Shown: piece by piece, positions 1 through 11,566 of the stretch
Layout of the letters: each line of letters begins with the position of its first letter
How positions within the stretch are numbered: position 1 is the first letter of the stretch
Origin: Linepithema humile
Taxonomy: Eukaryota > Arthropoda > Insecta > Hymenoptera > Formicidae
Assembly (NCBI RefSeq): GCF_040581485.1
Contig: NC_090131.1
Location: 3,968,001-4,032,000, forward strand
DNA length: 64,000 nucleotides
Direction of reading: 5' to 3'
Position numbers and translations under genes: made by a program
Notes under the pieces: model-generated
What the model was told of the DNA's origin: nothing
What the model saw: the letters and a program-made list of their open reading frames with translations, nothing else
Database searches by the model: none

Positions 1-3000
1 ATGCCGCATTCTCGCGTTATTATCGCGCCTAGCGTGTCGTGAAGGAGGCAATGGTCGCGCGGAGCAGTTTTTAATAGAAAGTTGCACATCGTTGCAGATC
101 GCGCGCTCCATTAAGGCCGCGTTCATACGCGATCACCCACTTTCAAGTATGTTTGCGGATGCTCCGTGTGGTGAAAGAGAAATCGATACACACCGCAAGG
201 TGTGCGGCGTATGAGCCGCGTGAAGTAAAGAGTGGCTCGGCTATGTGGAATGGCCAATGTGTAAAGTTCCCCTTAGGTATACCTATCGAAAGTTAGATTA
301 CTTTCGTGTAACTTACGGGCAATACGGACCGCGGTTACCTCTTCCACGACCGATATCAAGCTCGAGCTTTGCGACAGTGCTTAAGGGCGGTGGGGGAGGA
401 TGAAACAAGAAAAAACAAAATCGCTGATCAGACGCAGGTGTGGATTATATCGTACATGACAGACAGCAGACATGCAGCGATAAATGAGATAACGCGTGTA
501 ATTTTGCGGCATCAAACAGATTGCGCCGTAACATTTGCGTTAAATTTCGAAAACAAATTTTAAAGCTCTAAAATTTCTCTCTCAAATTGAATTAGATTTT
601 ATTTTATTTCTTTTTTCTTCTAACTTATAATTTTTTAACATGTTACATTTTAGTATTTCAAACCTTGAATATTCTATTTAAAAAAACCTTTCAAATTTAA
701 TGTAATAAAAAAGTTTTATTCAATTTAATCGCGTCTCTAAAACTTAAAAAATATATTCAAATTATATTTAAAAGTAACTATTAAAATAATTTAAACATCG
801 TTATTTTACAGCTAGCGCGCGTTTCAAAATATTATCCAGCATTGAAAGCGATGTTATCTTTGGAAAAGAAATATGAGAAAAATGTAACGAGCGAATGACC
901 GAACTTTAAATCATCGCTACGCAAATATAGACTTAATTCAGCAAAATTCCGCTCTCGCTAAAGTTGCCGGTCGCGCTTGCCCGCCAGGGGATTTTGAGCC
1001 CAGCAATTTCGAGGCAATTACAGAAATTGAAGTAAACTTTTCTCATCAGCCGTTTAGATCACATTGTGACTCGGCGACTAATTGACGCCGATTTTCCGAC
1101 TTATCCTGTTGTATATGGTAACCGCGCGATATTTGCCAGGCGCTATGCGTCGCCACAGAGGGAATTGAAAAATATGGATTTCTAAGGAGATCGTCCGGAC
1201 CCCTTTCATTCTTGCGGAAATAATTTCCCGGCATCTAGCAGATGGCGGATTAAGAATAAACTCGTTTTCAACCCCGAAGCCGATAAAAAGAGGCAGCTAT
1301 CGTTTGCCGCAGGCAAGTATCTGAAAATGGGAGGACGAAGGATCGATTAAGAGAAAACTGTTTCCTGCCCTTTGCGACAAAGCAATTAGAATCACGCAAT
1401 ATCGGAGCGGTCGATTTAAACAGTCACGTATGTAATGGTTGCACGTACTTTGAGCATCTCGAATATCTCGGATATCTATTTGAATAGAAATAGGTATAGA
1501 TAAGAAATTTAATCGCAATTGTGATATATTCCTCGATCAATTTTGAATATGTAAAATAAGAAATGGCATACAAACACTTCATCCATACCAATTTTGGAGG
1601 AAAATTTACATTGCATTCGTGTGTTGTATCTCTCCAATTCAAATTTTAATAACTCGGCAACCGGGTTTTTTGACCGTTTTATACAAATTATTTCAATTCT
1701 GAACGATCGCCATCGGGTGATACGCTACCTATTAGTTTCCACGAGCCTCAAATTTGTTTTCATGCATAAGCGCCGTATTCGATGATAGCGTTTATCGTAA
1801 TTGCTCATATCATCTATCATACATATATACACATGTCATATTCGTAGCGCCGCTGGCGATTTTCGTTTACGCAGTAAAATCGTCGAAAAACAAAATTGAG
1901 ATAAAAAAAATCGACATCGTAAATCAATTGTTTCCACTGCGTGCCAATTTCTTCCTGATCGGGCGAGCTGCGCTTCTCCCGATTGAGAAGAATCTCCTTC
2001 TCCTTCCGTCCATGAAGGGAGCATTGCATGAGCTCCTCATCGATAAACCCGGCGTTGGTCGAATCGAGCAAATACCGTGAAGCGCAATGGCGAGCGCCCG
2101 ACGAGCCGGACATCCGCCCGGCGAGTTCCGAGGATAGTCGCCGTTTTTGCGGAGAAAGCCGAGAATATAGCGCCGACGGTGTAAGTGCCTTATGTGCCGC
2201 GGGAAATCCCCCGGTTTTAACGCCATTGGCCGGAAGATTGCACGGGCACCGTAATTGGACGAGCGCGGCCGCCGTTTCCGGTCCAATAACTACCACGGTT
2301 ATGACGAGACACGGCTGGCTGGAAACTCGAAGCTGGAGATAAGAAGAGCCGGCAAGATACGCACGCCGCACCTTCCACCGTTTTCCCTTCTCAGTCGTTA
2401 GTACATACGATATAAACTGACGACGCGGATGCATTCGCAAAGTATCTTCGCGAACTGCACCGGATGTTATTTTGTAACAAGTGCATCTTGTTGCAATAAG
2501 TGGTTCGAGCGATTACTTGTTATAGCGCTACTCCGCGAAATTATCCTTGAATGCATAACAAAGATGCTTGAGTCTGATATATTTCTTTTAAGATATTCCT
2601 GATATTTTCGTAATTAAATTTTCTTCTTTATCCAGATAATTTTGGAAGAAATTTCAAGATTATCTTTTAATGAAAATCTCAAGTACAATTATTAATAATT
2701 AAAATTATCTTTCTCTCATTAAAATTTTTGCAAATTTTCCTCTCTTAGCTAGTGCAGGGTTCTAGTCGAGGGTTCAGATAATCTACTGTCCGTAATCGAA
2801 TCGCTCTGCCCATTTGGATAAGTTCGGAACTTATAGTTAGAGAATAGACGCGCAGGCAGCTGTTCCGGGCAGTCAGATTAGACGAAATTTAGTATCCGCA
2901 TCGCGGTGAGATCGCGACTGGCACTTGCTCTCATGTATTTTCAATCAGACCGGTTGGCGGCAATCGTCCGCGTTGCGAGGAAGATACGAGCGAGGAAAAC

Positions 3001-6000
3001 CCGGTTTCGGTCGAGAAAGCGACGCGTTGAATCTCGTTATCCCACCGTGATTTTCCCGAAGGCTCGCCAGAGATTCGCGGCACGGACAATTACGGTGGAA
3101 CCAATCAGGTTTCTCCGGGTGGCGTCTTGGGTAAACCACGGGCAATAACGAGCAGCGCTTCGTCGTCGAAATGGGACGATTCTTTGTAGTTGTGCACGCA
3201 AAATACACGCGTGCACGTCGAGCGACGAAACAATTGCATTGTGCGCCATCACGTGAAATTGCATATGTGCAGCGCAATCAGCAATATCTTTCACCGTGAA
3301 AGAAAATAATAAATACCCATGTTTCTAGATTCTACATTTTCCTGTAGAAACAATATTAACCGTTTTTATGCTAACGATATAAATATTAATTTTCTATGTT
3401 TATGTAAAAAATCTACATTTTTTCAGAATAATTAATGCACCAGAGAGAAGATTTAAATAATTTTATCAAACTAAGCTCTCGAAACTGTGAAGATCTCACA
3501 TGTATAATCCTTCACTGTTTCCCACATGACATGTCGGAAAATTGCCTCTCCAGCAATGGAATTTTTATATCGACGATAATTGCATACGGGTTTTTTTTCG
3601 AACGTGTGCAATTCCGCTATTAATTCGTTTTATCGCCACGCACGAGAATTCCTTTTTATTATTTTTACAACGCGCTCGTATAAATTCCTCACACATCGAT
3701 ATATGAAAACCGTCGCGTGTTAAAACCGAATGAAAATCATTTATATCTGTGTTGACGGATTCGATTGCGGCTACACGTAGGTATTCAAAAATTATTTTTA
3801 AATAGTAAATTGTAATTTTTAATAGATTTGTTCTCAAAAAATAACAAAAAATATCTTAAATACAAAAGTGCACTTTTCTACATAAAGCAAAAGTAATCAT
3901 TTATAAATAGTTTGTCATGTTAAGAATCAGCACTAATTTTCAATATTTTCAAAGAAAAATAAAAATAAAATTTGTAATAATATTTAAAAGTATCAAAATA
4001 AAATTGTTTTCATAAAATATCATAAAAAAATAGAAATTAAAAAAATGTTATATATAAATAATCAATTAATCTTAAAAAAATAAAATAGAACATTAAATAA
4101 TGGTACAAAGTTATCGTTTTTCATCGGTAAAATATTGATGAATATAACAGATATTATTTTACAAGCACTTGCGTAACATATTCTCAAAATAATTTCAGCC
4201 AAAAACGCGAATATAATCATTTCAGGAAGAGATTGCATTTCATTTATAGTTGCAGGATTGTGCAAATGCGAGGTATTCAAATTGCCGAAATAAAACTGCT
4301 GATATCATCGAGTCCTCAGCAAAAGCCATTGTATGTCGTTACAATGAAACAATAACAAATAATTGAGTCGTTTTATCCTTACACAGCGATTATCTTGATT
4401 CGACGGGGAATCGAAAGCGATAGACTCTATCGTACGAGATATTCTCGCAATGGCTGAAACGAGAGATAATGGTGAAACTTTACCCATCAAATTTGGCTAA
4501 CTCTCGAAGGAATTTGCCGGATAATGTTCTGGAACAACGTGACAGATTGCTATCGAAATACCTTGAATAGAGATAAATTATTTATCTATTAGTTTCAGGA
4601 GAGAGAAGTGTCTGTTTGCATTCAAATAACCTATTATTCTACACAAAGAAAATTTCTAATTTGAAAATAAGATCCATCGTGAAATTTTAGAAATATTCAT
4701 TAAGAATTCAATAACAAACTTTCCGCGTTTCTATTCACATTCAATCTTTTATCCAGAGCTCTTTCCATTTGGCCATTAATCGAATAAAAAAATCAATTCG
4801 AGAAACTGTAAGGAGGTTGGCGCTTTGAAAATGATCGAACTTTTCAACTTCACTGTCTTTCGATGAGGCAGCTGTAAATACTTTATCGGCCACAGATTTA
4901 AGAAACTGTTTCCTCGCATGGATGAAATACTAAAAGAGATCGTGGACCTCCTCCCTTTCTCGACTACCGACGAAGGATCCGGCGGAAGTTCGTGTACTAC
5001 CGACGAGATTCCAAACACTCAAACTTCACTCGTGTCGAGGATCTATTATTGGATTCTCATTCTGTCTGTCCCGAACGCCTTGGTCCTGCAGAAACTTCGA
5101 AGCTACTCGAAGCGGTGATTGTAAATCGGATTCCCCTTGTGACACTGCATCCCTGAAGAAATGCTTTGACAGAATTCGTAACCTGACGTGGCATGGCCGA
5201 CGATCACCGATCTAGATACATCACACCGAATCTGCCACACCGCTGTTTCTCGCATGGTTAGACAAAGATAGCTTGACAACTGTGAGAACCATGAATCTCC
5301 GTCTAACAAGATTCGATCGATTACAGTAGAGTGCTTAAACTTGTACATTCAGTTATCGCTCTAATTTTATTTTCAGGTCTTTCAGATAAAATAAGAATAA
5401 GAGTAAATAGAGAAATAAAGTTACTTTACTTTTAAAAATTAAATTAAAACTTGAATAATCAAAAATAAAGCAACTTTATCTCTCTTGTATAGATTTTCTC
5501 TAGATGAAATGCAACTTAAATACAGTACGCTATATTTAACTAATGGCATTAAATACTTATTATGCAATTTATTACTGTTATTAAAACTATATTATTCCGT
5601 TCTTAAAAGCGTAAATTTAATGATGCACCGGAAGAGACTACGAACGCATTAACCGGTCATAAAATATTAAATTTTTCCATCAACTCAACTAGGACAAGCG
5701 ATAGACATTGATGTGCTCTCGATGGGTAACATTAAAATATCGCTACGTAAGAAGATAAAATTTCCTAGAGTCTATTAAGGCCGCGCACCGCCGATAAGAG
5801 GTAACCGACGGACCGCCGAACGCCGTGATAGAACGTCGTTTCTTGACGTCCCTCTTTTCCTGGGGTTTGCCGCCGAGGTGAAGATTCCTGCCGAGGCATT
5901 CTACACGGCGTCCTCATTCTTTGACGAGGCCGGAACACGCCGTTATCGTTAACTCACACCGTTTTCGCGGCAATAGCGCCACGATAAATGCTAACTGCGG

Positions 6001-9000
6001 TCTACGAGAACGTGATACGCCTTAGGAGAATCCTTTTCATGCTCGGTTTATCGAGATGTTGATTGCGAAAAAAAGTCGAAGAATAACGAATCAATGTGAT
6101 CCAGAAATATTCTTTAAGCTTAAAACACTTCGAGAATACTCGAGTACATTTAATAATGATGAATTGACGAACGATTCCTTTAACCGGTAATCTCAACATT
6201 GTGTCTTTTTATTGAGATTTAAATAAAAGTTTGTGAAGTTAGTAATTAGTTTTGATGTACACGTAAATCTACATATTTTATTCGATTTTTTATTAAATTA
6301 TTTAATTTTTTTCATAAAAAAATTCTTCTTTATTTAATTTATAAAAATTGTGAAAGATAAACGATTGCCACAACATTATTTATTTCATTCAAAATTTCTT
6401 CGAAAATGTCACTGACGTAATCGATAAAAGCGGTGAAGCAATGATCGAAGGTATGCGCCATTCGATACGAAGAATCGTATCGATTCATTCTACAAGCAAA
6501 CGGGTTCAACATTTGAAAACTTTTATGCACAGACGGTGCTGCGATTATCGCGCAGTGGCTTCGGTAACCGCAGAGTGACATTGCCCGGAAAGATTTTACG
6601 CTTTTATGAATGTGACAACGATCGGGCACGGCCGTAGTCATCCATTCCCCGGAGTTACAAGATCGATGAAACGTTAACGCCGACGACCGGACACGAAACT
6701 GTGGTTTAGTTGCAGAAAGTTTCACGTTATAACTATATATACACACCATGCATCAATTATTCGATTAACCGTCGACATTCATCATTAATCATACGTTGTT
6801 CGAACTTTTAATATCTTCTGTTCTTGAATCAGTCTTTTCTTGCCCATCCATTTCTATTTTTTAACTTGTCTTTCAAATTTTCTCCAAACACTACGTATCA
6901 TTCTTACAAAAAATAATAATGATTCTTGACAATACTTTTCTTTTACAATATTCTAAAAGTATTTCAATTTTTCAACGTCAATTAGAATCACTTGATATCA
7001 TTCAATTGTCTAGTATTGAAAAACAATAGTAAATATAAAATATAAATACAGAGTTAAAAGAACTTCTTTCTATGCTTATTTACAGAGAAAGAAATTCAAG
7101 GATGTACAATGCGAAAATTAATTTATCTCCATCTAAAGTACCCGTATAAAGTCTTTCTTCCGGTGTTTAATCTCCCGGGATCCTCCCACGCTTTCTTCTC
7201 GCGTACTATCGTCCGTGACATTCGACAAGCAGCATACCACCACGGCACTCGTAATATCTCGACAATGCTGCAATTTTGATATTTCACTACGCGCGCGAGA
7301 CACAAGCAAAAAGAGAGCGAGAAAGAGCGACCCGGTTGTCGCGACGTTCTTGAAATTATTAATGCCAATTTCAGTCTCTCGACGAATACCCGCGGGCGGA
7401 CCACGAATTTTTTAAAACAACCGTCTATGAGCTTCTATCTTGCACCTGTGCAAAATATTCGCGATTATTTGTAGGGAAATCTTCACCGTCATACTTGTTT
7501 CTCGTCGGGACGGATATAAAAATTCAAAGAACTTCCCTTGAAGGAATCTCATTCCCATCGTGCTTGCGCATTTGCGAACATTATGTTTCCCGTTAAAATT
7601 GTCGCGTTCGCGAAAATACCGTCTGCGAAGTCCAGCAAATCGACCACGGCGCCCGCGCTCCTTGTGCATTCCGATCACCTTATCGTTCGAAATCTTATCT
7701 GAAATACGTTTACATTGGAATCACGACCGAAATGACGCTGTGTGAGACCAAAAGTTTAGACGTTTCGGGGTCGACGGACTGACTCGAGGATCACGTTCCC
7801 GACGACACGTCGTGTTTGCGCCGTCGAATTCTCAAAGTTTTCGCAGATCGATCCAAGAGAATCAGCGAAACGCGATAATAAATCGCGACCGAATTTTGAC
7901 AATGGTCACATGAAACACAAACCAACGCGGAATCGTCTCGCGTAATGTCGAATGTATAATTTAACATGTACAAAGTGAAACGCGCATATGTGACATGTCA
8001 AAGAATGCTAAATAGCTTCCCAGTAAGACGAATCAGCGTGATTGCGAAATCAAATTTGCATGAAGAGCGCTGATTAATTTCAGAAAAAAAGTCCACGTAT
8101 TTTTCCGTCAACGATCCATTGTTTCGCAAATTCGCTGAGCGAGCACCGACCGCGAAACAGTGCAGCTTGATTTTGAACATTTTATTTTTCCTTCTTCCGC
8201 GACCGAAACACAGCATTTCAAAGTCAATTTTTGATAAAAATTTTTACATAATTACATGTCTATTTGTAATTCGTTCGTGTTACGGCACAACGTTCGCGAA
8301 TCAGCATGTAATCATTATACTGCTTTTGCAATTTACGTAAACATAATAATTCGTCGTTTGCGGAAAACCGTTGTTGCTGCTCGGGCAGAATCATTCATCC
8401 ATTTTTGCGAAACGAAATTTGCGCGCCTCAAATGCTTCAAATAAATTGAGCAAATAAATGGGCAGATTTCGATAATTTAATACCGAATCGTAGCGTACGC
8501 GTACGCTCATTGATCGTATGAGTCAATAATGAAGCAAATTGCATTGTAACGTTATTTGGCATATATGCACGCACTCACGCATCTATCGATACGCATGCAC
8601 GCATTTCGCAACGCCAGCTGTTATCACGCGAAATCCACTTCTTCCGCGCTTTCGTGTCATGACTGGCTCTTTGGAAAGTTTCGGGTAAGTGTTCTCCAGA
8701 TTATTCCGGATTCCTTCGCCAGATGTGTAGTTTTACGCGACATCTTGCGCAAACTCTGATATCGAATTCATAGGGAATGCCGATTTCTTTTCAAAGGCGC
8801 GACGTCCCACGGAAAGATGCGGAAACGTAGATAACACGGCGAACTTAAAAGAAAATGTGAAACGCGATCTCGTCGAGTTGATCGAAATGGCGTACAGGTG
8901 CCGCATGTGAGATCATCTTCTGAAGTAAAGAACTCGCATGTGTGTGCATACCTAACGCATGGCACATGGATGCAATCTGAATTTTCAGTGAATAGCAAAT

Positions 9001-9640
9001 ACCGTATACCACAGCCACGATTCATACTTCATATGTGCATTTAGAAAATAAATATTAGTTGAAGGCTTAGCCTCGCGTTGAAAATATAAAATAAATGCCA
9101 ATAAATATTGCCTTTTGATCAAATTTTTCTAAAGGGCAATTTACCTTTAAATTCATCAAAGCTGCAAAAAATTATGTAGAATTAATTTATCAAGACTAAT
9201 GTGTTTACTGTGGAATTAGCCACTTCATCTGGCAGTAATTTATCATAAATAAACAGATTCGAAAAAATCGTACACAAGCGTATCATTAAATTTTCTTAAG
9301 ATTTCTTCTAATTAAGAGCTTAAGATGCGACATGTTGCACTTTCGATACTTCCAATCCCCTTACATGTTTGCATTGAGAAATCTTAATGTGCGAGACGTG
9401 TTCACCACAACGAATGCAGGTGAGTGAAAGTCGGAGTGACAGCTACAAGACTTCTGATAAATTATTTATTAATCTGCCGGTTTCGTATACTTGGCATTCA
9501 AGTTCAATTATTCAGGTAGGAATTATCCTAGTAAAAAACAATATAACTTTGCTTCTATCTAATTTATAATCTTGTCAATCGGTTATACAAGCGACCTAAC
9601 TTAGCTCGTTCTTTATTTATTCAATGAATGATAACTTCGT
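1..9640. other. Noncoding host DNA, no gene recognised
   Basis: No reading frame here resembles a protein family I know, and the longer frames overlap on both strands as expected by chance. The composition alternates between AT-rich stretches (about 550-830, 3790-4090, 5340-5600, 6200-6350) and CpG-rich patches (about 1940-2400, 2880-3240, 5770-5960). A frame without ATG runs through 5780-5950, but it lies between nearby stops and has no recognisable content. A perfect 16-bp palindrome (AGCGTACGCGTACGCT) lies at 8492-8507. The patches could be unrecognised exons or regulatory DNA. Confidence 0.5.
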
Positions 9641-11290
9641 TATCTACTACTAGACGTATGCTACTACACCAGCGCGCGCTATTTGTTCTTTTAGTTTCAA
9701 AGAAGTATATATTATAACTATATATTTAATAGAAATAATAATATAATATCAATAATAATAATAATATCAAATAATATTACTTATATATTATTGAACCACT
9801 ATTATTGTCGCAATTTATAATATTATAGAATGTAATTTAACAAATCCTATTATTCACGTAAAAATGTGTAAAAATTAATTAAACTTGTGATTAGATTATT
9901 AGATAAACGTATAGTATAAAATAATTCTAAAATAAATAATTGGACACTTTGAGCGAGCATTTATATTAAACTAATAGAGTTACGTCTTTGACAGAGTCCA
10001 GAAAGCATTTAAACAAAGAAATCGGCAATATATCAAGATCCAGAAAAGATACTTTGAATATTTTCTGCAAAATATGAAAAAATACATGCACTAACTGCAA
10101 GCTGTAGAAATTATGTGTAAAATTTAATGAAATTATTTAAGCAAAAGAACCTATGCCGTTTGGTTACTCTTTTAAATGTAATAGGCTACTCACTTTTAAA
10201 TCACTACAAGACTACTAACACAAATCACAAATTTGCTATGTAAAATAATTTATATTTTAAAATAATTATTGCAAGCATTGAAGTTTTTATTCATCTTTGA
10301 AGCAAATCTTTAATAAAACAGTTATAATTAACAATAAAATTTTTTAACTTTTAAAAATATTTGAAATAATTATAAGAATTAGATTTAAGTTGGAAATAAT
10401 TAATAATTACAAATACTATAAATATGTAATTATTTTCTTAAATATGCTAAGTATCTCGAATATTTCATAAGTACAGTATTACACAATAATGTAAAATGCC
10501 AAGCAACTGATAGAACAATTCCTATAATATTCTATTTTTAAATAATAAAATGACACATTCTTTTATGATGAATTTATTTGTATTATAATAAATGCATCAT
10601 ATATCACATAAACATTTCTCGAACAAATACAATTTTAAAATTGAAATTGATATATTTCATCGACAATTAATGTATTACATTCATTAAATATATAAAAAAA
10701 ACATGTACAAATTAAATATTTGAAATTAAATTATATATATATATATATATATATAGTAAATTGTCGATAATTTTCTTTTTATATAAGTATAACAGAAAAG
10801 TCGATAATTATTTCATTAAATCGTTTTATTTTATAAATTTATGAACATTATTTATAAATTTAAAACAAAGTGTATAATAAAATTTATAATTATAGGTAAT
10901 AAATTTAAAAAATATAACTTTGTTTTCTATAAAACATAGATTTAAAATCATATTCATAACTTTATAAATATAAAACAAATAATTATACGTCAAAACTATA
11001 TATACCACACTTCTCTTGTGTTCATCTTTTAATAAATTAAAATTGTTAAAATCAAGACTATCATTGTTGTTGGTTGTGATGCTACTTGAAAACCATCATT
11101 CCCATTGCCAACTTCTGGATAAATCTATATAAACATTTTTAATATTTACATAAAAAATAAATTGTCTAGTTTTTGCTATGATCATTATATTGTATATATT
11201 TAATAAATTAAACGCGATTTAAAAAAGATGGAAAATTAAATATACATAACAATATTAACAATAATATCAATAAAACTTACTGCTATTTTT
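9641..11290. other. Very AT-rich noncoding stretch
   Basis: This block is strongly AT-rich, with AAT/TAT triplet-like runs at about 9730-9790 and a TA dinucleotide run near 10740. I see no coding signal, RNA gene or transposon end in it. It is the downstream flank of the BED-finger gene, which is transcribed toward it. Confidence 0.55.
10732..10755. repeat. (TA)12 microsatellite
   Basis: An uninterrupted run of TA dinucleotides about 24 nt long within AT-rich noncoding DNA. No gene context. Confidence 0.9.
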
Positions 11291-11296
11291 TTTATT
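11291..11296 (-). promoter_or_regulatory. Candidate poly(A) signal AATAAA for the BED-finger gene
   Basis: On the minus strand AATAAA occurs about 270 nt after the stop codon of the BED-finger gene and just after the decayed fourth module. It is the first canonical signal I noticed downstream. The DNA is AT-rich, so the hexamer could be there by chance. Confidence 0.35.
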
Positions 11297-11339
11297 TAGT
11301 TTAGTTGGCTTGTTAAATGATGTCAAATGATGTTCATCA

Positions 11340-11566
11340 TTATTATGGTCGTTTAAAGTTCTAATAGCAACAGATGTTTCTGTGACAAATATTACATTCT
11401 ATTAAAAAATCATTACTTTTGGTACATATTCCCATAACTAACTCTGAGATGTATGTTTTTTTAATTGTTTTTTAAAATTTGAACGTAAGTGATCTTCTAA
11501 ACTTGTACATAGGAATAAAACGTTCTCATCACAAATAATACATTTTATACCAATGGACTGAAATAT
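11340..11566 (-). pseudogene. Decayed fourth BED-finger module
   Basis: Immediately after the stop codon of the BED-finger gene the minus strand continues with recognisable but broken copies of module parts. A piece reading CIICDEN, followed by a leucine/histidine-rich stretch, corresponds to finger B of the intact modules (DNA around 11528-11542). Further on, in another frame, TKSNDFLIECNICHRN matches the finger C segment TKRDDFVVECNICHKD (DNA around 11373-11435), and a third frame gives LNDHNNDEHH like the finger C helix. Finger A is missing. At least two frame changes and several stops separate the pieces, so this is a relic rather than an exon. A 34-nt GT...AG stretch at the junction is too short to be a likely insect intron and would not restore the frame. 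Confidence 0.7.
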
